From assembly GCF_029024925.1 (NCBI RefSeq), contig NZ_CP118962.1, forward strand, positions 470,501 through 534,500: 64,000 bases of DNA, in the 5' to 3' direction. The DNA is from Enterococcus faecalis. Its GTDB lineage: Bacteria > Bacillota > Bacilli > Lactobacillales > Enterococcaceae. The position numbers and the translations under genes are program-made. Under the pieces are notes generated by a model. The model worked only from the letters and a program-made list of their open reading frames with translations. It ran no database searches and had not been told where the DNA came from. This document shows positions 43,578 through 53,123 of the stretch, in pieces. The stretch's first letter is position 1. Every line of letters begins with the position of its first letter.

Positions 43578-45095
43578 ATGCAAGCACTGATTGAAACTTT
43601 TTTCGCTCGAAAAGAAGAATATCTGCAAGCGTTAATCGAGCATATGCAATTGTCCTTTATTTCGTTATTATTCGCTGCATTGATTGCAATTCCTTTAGCC
43701 ATTTATTTAACGAGTCATCGTAAGTTAGCGGAAAGTCTGTTACAAGTGACTGGGATTTTCCAAACCATCCCTTCTTTAGCCTTGCTAGGCTTACTGATTC
43801 CGTTAATTGGTATTGGTCGACCACCGGCAATTGTTGCGCTAGTGATTTATGCCTTATTCCCAATTTTACAAAACACCTATACTGGTTTGACGGAAATTGA
43901 TCCTTCGTTAGAAGAAGCCGCAGAAGCATTTGGGATGAGTAAAAAAGAAAAACTGTTTAAGTTTGAGTTACAAATGGCATTACCATTTATTATTTCTGGG
44001 ATTCGAACGGCTACCGTTTTAATTATTGGTACGGCCACGTTGGCGGCGTTAATTGGAGCAGGCGGTTTAGGGACCTTCATTTTATTAGGAATTGATCGAA
44101 ATAATTTATCGTTGATTTTTATTGGAGCTCTTTCATCAGCTGCACTAGCAGTCTTATTTAATTATGGAATTCATTGGTTGGAAAAAGCGAATGGACGGCG
44201 ACTAATCATTGGCGGTACTATTTTAGGCCTTTTGTTAGGTGGTTCATTTTTCTGGAATCAACAAACTTCTTCAAAGGAAAAACAGCTAACAATTGCTGGC
44301 AAATTAGGAGCGGAACCAGATATTATTATTAATATGTATAAAGCCTTAATTGAAGAAAATAGCGACATTCAGGTGACGTTAAAGCCAAACTTTGGCAAGA
44401 CTACTTTTTTATATAATGCCTTGAAATCAGATGAAATCGATCTTTATCCGGAATTTACAGGAACAGTGATCGAAACCTTTTTAAAAAATCCTCCTCAGCT
44501 AGACAATCAACCTCAAGTAGTCTATGAAGCGGCACGCGCTGGCTTGAAAAAACAAGAAAACCTTACTTTGTTGAAACCGATGCGCTATGAAAATACGTAT
44601 GCCGTCGCAGTTAAACGCTCATTTGCAAAAGCGCATCAATTAAAAACGATTAGTGATTTACAGAAAATTAGCAATCAGTTGAAAGCAGGTTTTACGTTAG
44701 AATTTATTGATCGGCAAGATGGTTATAAGGGATTACAAGAAAAATATCATTTAAATCTGAATGTCCAATCGATGGAACCAGCATTACGCTACCAGGCGAT
44801 TAATAATGGTGAGGTAAATGTGATTGATGCCTATTCAACGGATAGTGAATTGAGACAATACGATTTAGTAACGTTAGAAGATGATCAAGCGCTATTTCCG
44901 CCTTATCAAGGAGCACCACTTATTAAAACAGCAACGTTGGAAAAATATCCAGAATTAGCAGAAATATTGAATAAATTGGCAGGAAAAATTAGCGAAGAAG
45001 AAATGAGTGAAATGAATTATCAAGTCAATGTGGAAGGGCAAGATCCTAGCATAGTGGCGAAAGACTATTTAAAAGAAAAGAATCTTCTTAAATAA
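43578..45095 (+). CDS. ABC transporter permease fused to its substrate-binding domain (OpuC/EgtU type)
   Basis: This 505-residue protein joins a permease domain (residues about 15-210, with [24 protein letters not shown] as the EAA loop) to an extracellular OpuAC-type binding domain (about 230-505, [24 protein letters not shown] onward). A transmembrane segment at about 210-225 links the two. The fusion matches EgtU, the ergothioneine importer described in Streptococcus pneumoniae, and also BusB-like betaine transporters. The binding domain is of the OpuC rather than OpuA type. Aromatic residues for a quaternary amine cage cannot be confirmed by eye. Paired with the ATPase just upstream. Confidence 0.9.
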
Positions 45096-45104
45096 GTATT
45101 TTTT

Positions 45105-45150
45105 ACTGAAAAAGACTGGTATATAAACATTTATCCAGTCTTTTTCAGAT
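45105..45150 (+). terminator. Terminator after the OpuC/EgtU-type genes
   Basis: CTGAAAAAGACTGG pairs with CCAGTCTTTTTCAG around an AT-rich loop. The T run is within the stem, so strength is moderate. Confidence 0.65.
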
Positions 45151-45236
45151 AAATAAAGAGTTTAATGTGAAAAGTACCTGTATTTTTACTCATTTTTGGA
45201 TATAATAAAAGAAATGAATGGAGAGGAGTGGTCTAT

Positions 45237-45692
45237 ATGAAAAAAGCAGAACGTCAACGTTTGATTAAACAATTAATTATGCAACAAGAAATTGAAACAC
45301 AAGATGAATTAATCACTCGTTTGGAAGAAATTGGCGTCCGAGCCACTCAAGCGACTGTTTCAAGAGATATCCGTGAAATGAGTATTGTTAAAACACATGG
45401 TGCAGATGGTCGTGTCAAATATGCAATTTTTTCTCAAGCACAAGGCACAAGCAGTGAAGAGAAATTACGAGAATCAGTAAAAGATTCAGTTGTTCGAATG
45501 GAGCGAGTACAATTTATTGTCATCTTGCATACAGAGATGGGAAATGCCGATGTGGTGAGTAACTTTTTAGATGAAGTAGCTTATCCAGAAGTGGCTGGTA
45601 CAGTGGCTGGTGCGGATACAATTATTGTGATTACACGTTCAGAAGAGGATGCGGAACACTTTATCGAACGCATCGAAAATATGATTTTTTAA
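45237..45692 (+). CDS. ArgR family transcriptional regulator (one of several paralogues)
   Basis: This 151-residue protein has the ArgR winged-helix domain (RQRLIKQLIMQQEIETQDELITRLEEIGVRATQATVSRDIREM) and the hexamer-forming C-terminal domain ending GTVAGADTIIVITRSEEDAEHFIERI. The arginine-binding motif usually reads GDDT; here the first aspartate is alanine, so arginine binding may be weak or absent. Enterococci have several ArgR/AhrC proteins that can form mixed oligomers. The ATG at 45237 follows GAGAGGAG; an earlier in-frame GTG has no site. No arginine gene lies nearby. A phosphohexomutase gene follows 33 bases downstream. Confidence 0.9.
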   Translation: MKKAERQRLIKQLIMQQEIETQDELITRLEEIGVRATQATVSRDIREMSIVKTHGADGRVKYAIFSQAQGTSSEEKLRESVKDSVVRMERVQFIVILHTEMGNADVVSNFLDEVAYPEVAGTVAGADTIIVITRSEEDAEHFIERIENMIF

Positions 45693-45725
45693 AATTGAAA
45701 GCATCAATAGAAGGGAGTTTTTTTC

Positions 45726-47234
45726 TTGGCAGAATTGAAAGCGCTACAAAATGGTTCGGATATTCGGGGAATTGCTTTGGATACGGAAGAGCAAACTGCA
45801 ACATTAACCGCAACAGCAGTAGCCGAGATTGCGGTGGGCGTGGTTCGTTGGTTACAGGATAAAAAACAGCTGCCACGAAAGGCACAACAGCGCCTGACAA
45901 TTGCAATCGGACATGATAGTCGTCTAACGGCGGAGCCGATTAAGCAAGCATTAGTAGATACGTTTCTTTCATTAGGTATTCAGGTGATTGACGTTGGTTT
46001 AGCTACGACGCCTGCTATGTTTATGGCTACTCAATTTCCAACGCTTCAATGTGATGCAGCGATTATGATTACAGCTAGCCATTTGCCTTATTACTTTAAT
46101 GGCTTGAAGTTCTTCACAGCAGAAGGTGGAGCAGAGAAAGAAGATATTCGGTATATTTTATCTCATACTGATCCGCTGACGGCCAATGAAAATGGCACAC
46201 TGATGAAGCAAGAGTTACTGCCAATTTATGCGGAGCATTTGGTGGCAAAAATTCGCCAAGGAATTCATTCGCCAGAAGAGAAACCTTTACATGGCTTTCG
46301 AATTATCGTTGATGCGGGTAATGGGGCTGGGGGCTTCTTTGCGGAGCAGGTTCTTCAAGTTTTGGGCGCTGATACGACGGGATCACAGTTTTTAGAACCA
46401 GATGGGCATTTTCCTAATCATGTACCTAATCCAGATAATTCTGAAGCAATGAAAAGTATTCAAACAGCTGTTTTAGCTAATCAGGCAGATTTGGGCATTA
46501 TTTTTGATACAGATGTAGATCGTTCGGCTGTGGTGGACCAATCAGGTGAGGTACTAAACCGAAATAATTTAATTGCTGTTTTAGCGGCAATTGTTTTAAA
46601 AGAAGCGCCTGGTAGTTATATTGTGACAAATTCGCCAACCTCAAGTCATTTAAAAACATTTATTGAAGAAAAAGGCGGCCAACAGATTCGTTATATTTCT
46701 GGTTACCGAAATGTCATTAATAAAATGATTGAATTGAATCATGGGGGCTTTCAGACACCGTTAGCCATTGAAACCAGTGGTCATGCAGCGTTTCAAGAAA
46801 ACTACAATCTGGATGATGGTGCATATGTCGTGGCAAAAATTTTAATGTTGTTACCAGAATTGAAACAAAACAATCAAACGTTAGGTGATCTGATTGCTAC
46901 ATTGAAGCAACCGGCAGAAACCAACGAATTTCGCTTCAAAATTACTGCGGAGGATGTTACTTGTTATGGGCAACAAGTCTTGCGAGACTTTGAATTGTTT
47001 GTAGAAAGTCAAGCAGACTTTGCTGTGGACCATGAAAACCAAGAAGGTGTTCGGGGAAACGTGTCTGGTCAATATGGCAGTGGTTGGTTTTTGCTACGCT
47101 TAAGTCTGCATGAACCGTTGCTTGTTCTTCAGGTAGAGAATGACCAAAGCGATAAAAATGCGTGTGTCATCGAAAAAATTGCCACTTTTTTACAAAAATA
47201 TGAGGAAATAGATAGTCAGCAAATAGAAAAATAA
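45726..47234 (+). CDS. Phosphomannomutase/phosphoglucomutase family protein
   Basis: This 502-residue enzyme of the alpha-D-phosphohexomutase superfamily has four domains. The phosphoserine loop is MITASHLPYYFNGLKFF (the usual TASHNP reads TASHLP), the metal loop is IFDTDVDRSAVV, the sugar loop is AIETSGHAAF and the C-terminal phosphate loop is GVRGNVSGQYGSGWFLLRLS. It interconverts 1- and 6-phosphates of glucose or mannose. The TTG start follows GAAGGGAG. It lies 33 bases after the ArgR paralogue. The TASHLP variant suggests a distinct subgroup from the standard Pgm of lactic acid bacteria. Confidence 0.88.
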   Translation: MAELKALQNGSDIRGIALDTEEQTATLTATAVAEIAVGVVRWLQDKKQLPRKAQQRLTIAIGHDSRLTAEPIKQALVDTFLSLGIQVIDVGLATTPAMFMATQFPTLQCDAAIMITASHLPYYFNGLKFFTAEGGAEKEDIRYILSHTDPLTANENGTLMKQELLPIYAEHLVAKIRQGIHSPEEKPLHGFRIIVDAGNGAGGFFAEQVLQVLGADTTGSQFLEPDGHFPNHVPNPDNSEAMKSIQTAVLANQADLGIIFDTDVDRSAVVDQSGEVLNRNNLIAVLAAIVLKEAPGSYIVTNSPTSSHLKTFIEEKGGQQIRYISGYRNVINKMIELNHGGFQTPLAIETSGHAAFQENYNLDDGAYVVAKILMLLPELKQNNQTLGDLIATLKQPAETNEFRFKITAEDVTCYGQQVLRDFELFVESQADFAVDHENQEGVRGNVSGQYGSGWFLLRLSLHEPLLVLQVENDQSDKNACVIEKIATFLQKYEEIDSQQIEK

Positions 47235-47257
47235 TCTAGGAAATTAAAGGTGTTCTT

Positions 47258-47812
47258 ATGGAAAATGTCTTAAAAGGAAAACACATTGGCTTTTCTCATT
47301 TTAGAGAAGAATATATCGAACATATTGCAAAACAGCAATGGGATAATGAATTGCTTCGGCATTTGAGCTGGGATGCTTTACATCCGTGGGGGCTTGAAGA
47401 ATGGAAAGATTTCACGATTAATAAAGGAGAAGATGATCGATTTCTATTTGCTATTTTAGAAAATACGACAGAGAAATTTATTGGTTGGGTCTCGTTGTCT
47501 GATGTACAGTTGAAAAATAGAGGGGCCAATTTAGGGATTGCTATTTTACAAAAAGAGCAACGAGGTCAAGGATATGGCTTTGAGGCGGTGTCTTTAATTT
47601 GTAAATTTGCTTTTTATGAATTGGGCTTGCACAAAATCAGATTAGCTGTCAATAGTAACAATCAAAAAGCGATTCATGGTTATGAAAAAGTAGGCTTCAA
47701 AAAAGAAGGAATTGATAGAGAAGCGTTATTTCAAGATGGCCAATGGCTGGATATCTACAATTACGGAATTTTACAAAAAGAGTGGCTACAAATGATTAAG
47801 GCTGAGAGTTAG
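47258..47812 (+). CDS. GNAT family N-acetyltransferase (RimJ/RimL type)
   Basis: This 184-residue protein has the GNAT core: LGIAILQKEQRGQGYGFEAVSLIC, in which RGQGYG is the acetyl-CoA pyrophosphate loop, then LGLHKIRLAVNSNNQKAIHGYEKVGFKKEG, typical of RimJ/RimL-like enzymes. It would acetylate an amino group of a protein, peptide or small molecule. It follows the phosphohexomutase by 23 bases and probably shares its transcript. The substrate is unknown. Confidence 0.88.
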   Translation: MENVLKGKHIGFSHFREEYIEHIAKQQWDNELLRHLSWDALHPWGLEEWKDFTINKGEDDRFLFAILENTTEKFIGWVSLSDVQLKNRGANLGIAILQKEQRGQGYGFEAVSLICKFAFYELGLHKIRLAVNSNNQKAIHGYEKVGFKKEGIDREALFQDGQWLDIYNYGILQKEWLQMIKAES

Positions 47813-47885
47813 CTCAGGAACTGTTTAACACCAAGACACTGAGCAAACGCAGATATGCCGTTCTCAGCAGTGAATGTGAGGTAAA

Positions 47886-47940
47886 ATAAAAAAACAGAAG
47901 AAATCGGCGGTTACCGTCCGATTTCTTCTGTTTTTTTACC
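47886..47940. terminator. Bidirectional terminator between GNAT and RluA-type genes
   Basis: AAAAACAGAAGAAATCGG pairs with CCGATTTCTTCTGTTTTT, with A and T runs on both sides. Confidence 0.9.
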
Positions 47941-48799
47941 ATAGGCCAGGCGCTGCAGTCACAACGATTTGTTTTTTTGTAAACGGATGGAGTAAATGAA
48001 GTTGTGAAGCATGGAGCATTAAACGAGCTGCCTGCGATTTTGGGTTGTATAACGGATCACCAATAATTGGATGCCCTTCGCTAGCTAAATGGACCCGAAT
48101 TTGGTGCGTCCGACCTGTTTCTAAAACACAGGTAACTGCGGTTTGATTGTTAGAAAGAACTTGGACCACTTGGACATGTGTAATCGCTGAATTCCCTTTT
48201 TGAGGATCAATCCGTCGTTTCCGGCGATCATGTCGATCACGACCGATCGGCTGATTGATTGTCTGCTCTTTTTGGTTAAAGTGACCAGCCACAATCGCTT
48301 GATATTGGCGGTAAATTTGTTTTGTTTCTAATAAACGCCCTAAAATAGGTAAGACAAAAGGATTTTTAGCAAAGACAATCGCACCACTGGTTTCTTTATC
48401 TAATCGATGAACGACATAAGGGACCTGATTTTTCTCAGCTAAATAGGCAGCAACATGATTTAACAAGGTGTTTGTTTCCTGTGGCTGATTTGGATGGGTT
48501 TTAATGCCATAAGGTTTATTTACAATCATTAAATGTTCATCTTCATATAAAACCTTCACATGCGTTGCTTCCCCCAAATGAATAGTGGGACGTACATAAT
48601 CGGTTTCTTCAAACGTTAAGGTGACACAATCGCCAGCTTGGACTGGAAAATGAAAAGCAGCTGTTTCTCCGTTGATTTTGACATTTTTTCGCGTGCGTAA
48701 AAAATGGCGCACTTTTCGAGGGACTAGCCACTCATTTTCTAATAGTTCTTTTACAGTCATTGTTGAAAAATTTTCAGGTAATCGCATTGAATATTCCAC
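47936..48799 (-). CDS. RluA family pseudouridine synthase
   Basis: This protein of about 287 residues has an S4-like N-terminal part (VRHFLRTRKNVKINGETAAFHFPVQAGD) and the RluA catalytic domain: VVHRLDKETSGAIVFAKNP with the catalytic Asp in HRLD, then CVLETGRTHQIRVHLASEGHPIIGDPLY. It isomerises uridine in rRNA or tRNA. The GTG at 48799 has the best spacing from AAAGGTGG; a TTG one codon earlier and an ATG four codons later are possible. It is monocistronic and divergent from pbpF. Confidence 0.9.
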   Translation of the reverse strand: MEYSMRLPENFSTMTVKELLENEWLVPRKVRHFLRTRKNVKINGETAAFHFPVQAGDCVTLTFEETDYVRPTIHLGEATHVKVLYEDEHLMIVNKPYGIKTHPNQPQETNTLLNHVAAYLAEKNQVPYVVHRLDKETSGAIVFAKNPFVLPILGRLLETKQIYRQYQAIVAGHFNQKEQTINQPIGRDRHDRRKRRIDPQKGNSAITHVQVVQVLSNNQTAVTCVLETGRTHQIRVHLASEGHPIIGDPLYNPKSQAARLMLHASQLHLLHPFTKKQIVVTAAPGLW

Positions 48800-49141
48800 C
48801 AAATCCCACCTTTCACTGATTCGCTATTTAGTGTAACAAAGCTGCTCAAAAGGTCAAGTCAGAACGGAAAAAAAGCTGAAATTTGTTAGAAAGGCAGTTC
48901 CTTGAGAGATTCTTAAACAAATTTACATAAAAAACGAAGAAAAGCATGATAGAATAGAGGCTAAATAAAGACTCGTTTCTAAGCGTAAGCAATTATTTAC
49001 CTCTAGTGAAGGCCATATTTCCTTTGCTACAGCGAAAAGATCATTGAAATTGTTTTTCAAGAATTTTTCATGCTTTAGACCTAGGTCGTACCCACAAGAA
49101 TATGGTAGACTTAGCCAAGAAACGTAAACAGAGGGAGTACT
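48800..49141. other. Long intergenic region before pbpF
   Basis: This 342-base stretch holds no gene I can support. A TGATAGAAT extended -10 box stands at 48947-48955, which would give pbpF a leader of about 185 bases. The leader contains no riboswitch family I recognise. Frames within it are short and lack ribosome sites. Confidence 0.5.
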
Positions 49142-51328
49142 ATGGACAATCTTAAACAATTTTTTAGTAAAGTCGGTGTCGGATTACGTCATTTTTGGAC
49201 GTGGATAAAGCCTTATTTAATACAATTCCATCAAGCCAGAAAGCGGATTTGGAAAAAGTATCAAATCAATAAAATTTTCTTGTTAATTGGTTTGGTAGTC
49301 GCTTTAGGTGCCAGTATTTATTTATTTTACTTAGCCAAGTCCGCAAACGTTGAGACCCTAAAATCGGGGCTAAGTGAATCAACGCGCGTTTATGATGAGT
49401 CAGGAGAGGAAGTCGGAAAGTTATTCGGGCAAAAAGGAACTTTTGTGGAACTGGATAATATTTCTCCTTATATTCAAGATGCGGTTATTTCAACTGAAGA
49501 TCGCGGGTTTTATCAACATAAAGGGTATTCCATCAAAGGGATTGCCCGTGCGGTTGTTGGAAAATTGACCTTCGGGAAAATCGGTGGCGGTGGTGGCGGA
49601 AGTACAATTACGCAGCAATTAGCCAAAAATGCTTACTTAACGCAAGAGCAAACGTTAGATAGGAAAGCCAGAGAATTATTCTTAGCGATTGAAATCGAAA
49701 AGAAATATTCGAAAAAAGATATCTTGGCAATGTATTTAAATAATTCTTATTTTGGTAATGGTGTCTGGGGCGTGCAAGATGCAGCTCGTAAATACTTTGG
49801 CGTGGATGCGTCCCAAGTTACAGTGGGGGAAGCCGCAACGCTAGCGGGCATGTTAAAAGGGCCAGGAATTTATAACCCAATTGATTACATTGACAATGCC
49901 ACAGCGCGACGGAATACCGTTTTACAACTAATGGTCGACAATAAAAAACTATCTCAAGAAGAAGCCAATCAAGAAGCGAGTGTTAACTTAGCGAGTCTAT
50001 TAAATGACACCTATGTTGGCGACGAAAATAGTTACAAATATCCATATTATTTTGATGCGGTAATTGATGAAGCAGTCAATCGTTATAAATTTAAAGAAGA
50101 AGATATTTTAAATAAGGGCTACAAGATTTACACTTCTTTAAATCAAAAATATCAAGATGCGATGGATGCAACTTATAAAAATGATGCACTATTTCCACCC
50201 AATGCAGAAGATGGTGCCATGGTTCAGAGTGGTTCTGTAGCCATTGATCCGAAAACCGGCGGCGTGCAAGCACTGGTGGGCGGTCGAGGGGAACATGTTT
50301 ATCGAGGCTTTAACTTTGCAACGCAAACAAAACGTTCACCAGGCTCGTCCTTAAAACCAATTTCTGTCTATACACCAGCTTTAGAGGCTGGCTATAAACC
50401 AGACTCTGTTTTAGAAGATAAACCACAAGATTACTATCCAGCGCAAAACTATAGCCGCACTTACAGTGGAGAAGTTCCTATGTATCAAGCCTTAGGAGAA
50501 AGCTTAAATTTACCAGCGGTGTGGTTATTACATCAAATTGGTTTAGATAAAGGCTATGAAAAAACAGAGAAATTTGGCATTCCGTTATCAGAAAAAGATC
50601 GATATTATGGTTTAGCACTTGGGGGATTACAAACGGGTGTTTCGCCACTAACTATGGCGGGAGCTTATAGTGCCTTTGCCAATGAAGGCTATAAAACTGA
50701 AACGCATTTAATTACAAAAATCGTCGACTCAACTGGCGCAATTGTAGTTGATAATACTAAAGTCAAGAAAGAACAAGTCATTACCAAAGATGTTGCAGAC
50801 GGGATTACAAGTATGTTACTAGGGGTCTTTAGTTCTGGGAGCGGGGTCAACGCACAACCAGCAGGCTACGTAATGGCTGGTAAAACAGGTACGACAGAAA
50901 CCAACTTCGATAGTAGTAAAACGAACGATCAGTGGGTGATTGGTTATACACCAGAAGTTGTCATTGCTACTTGGTTAGGCTTCCAAGAAACCAGTAAAAC
51001 CCATTATTTGGAAGGTAGTAGCGCCACATATGCCTCTCAGGTGTTCAACAGTCAAGCCAGTGGCATCTTGCCACAAGTCAAACAAGCACAATTTCCTGTC
51101 GCGGATGCTTATGCCACAGGTGGGAAAGTTGTTGATAGCAACGATAGTTTAACCGGTGGTGCCAATTCTAATTGGCGGGATAACTTAAAAGACTTTGGAA
51201 ACTCTGTTCAAGATGGCGCTAGCAATTTCGGAGATACATTGAATGAAGTTGGGGGACAAATTAAAGACGGCGCGAAAAAAGTCAAAGACAAGATTGAAGG
51301 AATTTTCGGAGGCTTATTAGGAAATTAG
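49142..51328 (+). CDS. pbpF: Class A penicillin-binding protein (PBP2a type)
   Basis: This 728-residue bifunctional enzyme polymerises and cross-links peptidoglycan outside the membrane. After a cytoplasmic start and one membrane anchor (about residues 55-77) comes the glycosyltransferase domain with ISTEDRGFYQHKG (Glu119) and GGSTITQQLAKN. The transpeptidase domain has SSLK (Ser402), SLN (454-456) and KTGT (581-584). A Gly/Asn/Asp-rich helical tail follows. It resembles S. pneumoniae PBP2a and B. subtilis PbpF-like proteins; E. faecalis has three class A PBPs and I take this one to be PbpF. The ribosome site is AGAGGGAG. The UPF0342 gene follows. Confidence 0.93.
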   Translation: MDNLKQFFSKVGVGLRHFWTWIKPYLIQFHQARKRIWKKYQINKIFLLIGLVVALGASIYLFYLAKSANVETLKSGLSESTRVYDESGEEVGKLFGQKGTFVELDNISPYIQDAVISTEDRGFYQHKGYSIKGIARAVVGKLTFGKIGGGGGGSTITQQLAKNAYLTQEQTLDRKARELFLAIEIEKKYSKKDILAMYLNNSYFGNGVWGVQDAARKYFGVDASQVTVGEAATLAGMLKGPGIYNPIDYIDNATARRNTVLQLMVDNKKLSQEEANQEASVNLASLLNDTYVGDENSYKYPYYFDAVIDEAVNRYKFKEEDILNKGYKIYTSLNQKYQDAMDATYKNDALFPPNAEDGAMVQSGSVAIDPKTGGVQALVGGRGEHVYRGFNFATQTKRSPGSSLKPISVYTPALEAGYKPDSVLEDKPQDYYPAQNYSRTYSGEVPMYQALGESLNLPAVWLLHQIGLDKGYEKTEKFGIPLSEKDRYYGLALGGLQTGVSPLTMAGAYSAFANEGYKTETHLITKIVDSTGAIVVDNTKVKKEQVITKDVADGITSMLLGVFSSGSGVNAQPAGYVMAGKTGTTETNFDSSKTNDQWVIGYTPEVVIATWLGFQETSKTHYLEGSSATYASQVFNSQASGILPQVKQAQFPVADAYATGGKVVDSNDSLTGGANSNWRDNLKDFGNSVQDGASNFGDTLNEVGGQIKDGAKKVKDKIEGIFGGLLGN

Positions 51329-51390
51329 TTGGGAAAACCTAAGAGAAATGGTACAATAAAGATGAAACTATTGAGAAAAGAGGGATTCCA

Positions 51391-51732
51391 TTGAGTAACA
51401 TTTATGATACAGCCAATCAGATTGAACGTGAACTACGTGAGTTAGACGAATTTAAAGCATTACAAGCAGCGTATGAAGAAGTAAAAGCAGACGAAGCAGC
51501 TTACACATTGTTTAAAGAATTCCAAGGATTCCAACAAGGACTTCAAGAAAAACAAATGCGCGGTGAAGAATTCACGGATGAAGATGCTGAAAAAGCACAA
51601 AGCATTGCAACGAAAGTGCAAGAAACAGCAGTTATCAACGAATTAATGCAAAAAGAACAAGCGTTTAGCTTAGTTGTCAATGATTTAAACCGAATTATCA
51701 TGACTCCTGTGCGTGATATGTATAACGATTAA
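51391..51732 (+). CDS. UPF0342 (YlbF/YheA) family protein
   Basis: This 113-residue, almost fully helical protein ([33 protein letters not shown], then [19 protein letters not shown]) belongs to the YlbF/YmcA superfamily, UPF0342 branch, like B. subtilis YheA. YlbF and YmcA act with RNase Y, but the role of this branch is not known to me. The start is TTG at 51391 after AGAGGGA. It has its own terminator at 51746, then the yhaO gene begins. Confidence 0.88.
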
Positions 51733-51745
51733 TTTACGTAATTGA

Positions 51746-51787
51746 ACTCTGACAAGTTGTCTATAAGACAATTTGTCAGAGTTTTTC
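51746..51787 (+). terminator. Terminator after the UPF0342 gene
   Basis: ACTCTGACAAGTTGTC pairs with GACAATTTGTCAGAGT with one mismatch and is followed by T's. Confidence 0.88.
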
Positions 51788-51887
51788 TTTTACTGAAAAT
51801 AAAAAAACGAACAAATTTTCGTATGTTTTTACTGACCAAGCTGGCAGAAAATGATATGATAAAGGGAGGAGAAAAGGAGGGGAAACG

Positions 51888-53123
51888 ATGAAACTATTGC
51901 ATACAGCTGATTTACACATGGATCGGTCTTTTGAAGGGTTAACTGGGATCCCGACAGCCTTAGCGAAGCGCTTAAGAGAAGCTAATCAACAATTGTTAAT
52001 GAATATCGTAACAGTTGCCATTCGAGAAACGGTGGACTTGGTTATTTTTGCAGGAGATACGTTTCATCAAAGTCAGACCTCTATTTCAATGCAAGCCCAA
52101 TTGATGGCTGCATTAGAACAGTTGAAACAAGCAGAAATCCCTGTGATTCTAACATTTGGGAATCATGATTACTATAAAAAAGACCGCTATTGGTTTTCTT
52201 TTCCAGACAATGTTTTTTTATTTGAAAAAGAAATGGTTGAGACACTGTATTTTGAAACGAAAGCGGGCGAACAAGTGGCTGTTTCGGGGTTTAGTTATGA
52301 GCATCCCTGGATTGATGAAAATAAAGCACTAGAATTTCCTATCAAACAAGCAGATTCTGACATTCATATTGGGATTTATCATGGAGACACCAGTCGGAAA
52401 GCGCAACAAAATTATGCTCCGTTTACATGGAAGGATTTAAAAGCCACTGGCTATAATTATTGGGCATTGGGCCACATTCATCAGCCGCAAATTGTTAGTG
52501 AACAACCGCTAATTGTTTATCCTGGAACACCTCAAGGACACACGAAAAAAGAACAGTCTTTACAAGGGGTTGCAGTGGTCACACTTTCCCAAAATCAAGC
52601 GACTGTTCAATTTGAAAAAGTCGCAGAAATAGATTGGACGAATGAAGAAGTATCTCTTGCGCAATGCCGTGACACCCAAAGCATTTTGTCTTATCTTGAA
52701 ACCAGTTTGCTGACGAAGTGGCATGCGCATCAGCAACAGCAATTGATGGCGTTGACACTGAAAGAAACGCAACATTTGGATGTGACCGTGGTGCAAGCCA
52801 TTGTCAATGGTGAACTATTAAGCTACTTACAGCAGCAGCTTTTACAAAAAACGCAAGGTGATTTTTTTGTTTATCGCCTAATATTGCAAGCAGAGGAACC
52901 AACGAAAGAACCGATCTATTTAGCCGCTAGTCCCAACTTATTAACGGCATTAGAAAAAACATACTTAGATCCAGTTATTTTTGAAGATACCACCAAGGAA
53001 TTGTTACGTTATCCAGAATTTGCTGGAATTTTTTCAATGGATGAGCAGTGGCGATTAGAGAGCTTGCGCCTAGCACATGAGCAAATTAATGAAGACTTTA
53101 CTATTCAGGAGGACCCACTATGA
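51888..53123 (+). CDS. yhaO: YhaO-like DNA repair metallophosphoesterase (SbcD/Mre11 relative)
   Basis: This 411-residue calcineurin-fold nuclease has the motifs LLHTADLHMDRSF, VIFAGDTFHQ, LTFGNHDYY, IGIYHGDT and YWALGHIHQPQ, which bind two metal ions as in Mre11/SbcD. It is likely to process DNA ends with the ATPase encoded next. The ribosome site AGGAGGGG is strong. Its stop overlaps the yhaN start by 4 bases (ATGA), so the two are translationally coupled. Confidence 0.93.
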   Translation: MKLLHTADLHMDRSFEGLTGIPTALAKRLREANQQLLMNIVTVAIRETVDLVIFAGDTFHQSQTSISMQAQLMAALEQLKQAEIPVILTFGNHDYYKKDRYWFSFPDNVFLFEKEMVETLYFETKAGEQVAVSGFSYEHPWIDENKALEFPIKQADSDIHIGIYHGDTSRKAQQNYAPFTWKDLKATGYNYWALGHIHQPQIVSEQPLIVYPGTPQGHTKKEQSLQGVAVVTLSQNQATVQFEKVAEIDWTNEEVSLAQCRDTQSILSYLETSLLTKWHAHQQQQLMALTLKETQHLDVTVVQAIVNGELLSYLQQQLLQKTQGDFFVYRLILQAEEPTKEPIYLAASPNLLTALEKTYLDPVIFEDTTKELLRYPEFAGIFSMDEQWRLESLRLAHEQINEDFTIQEDPL

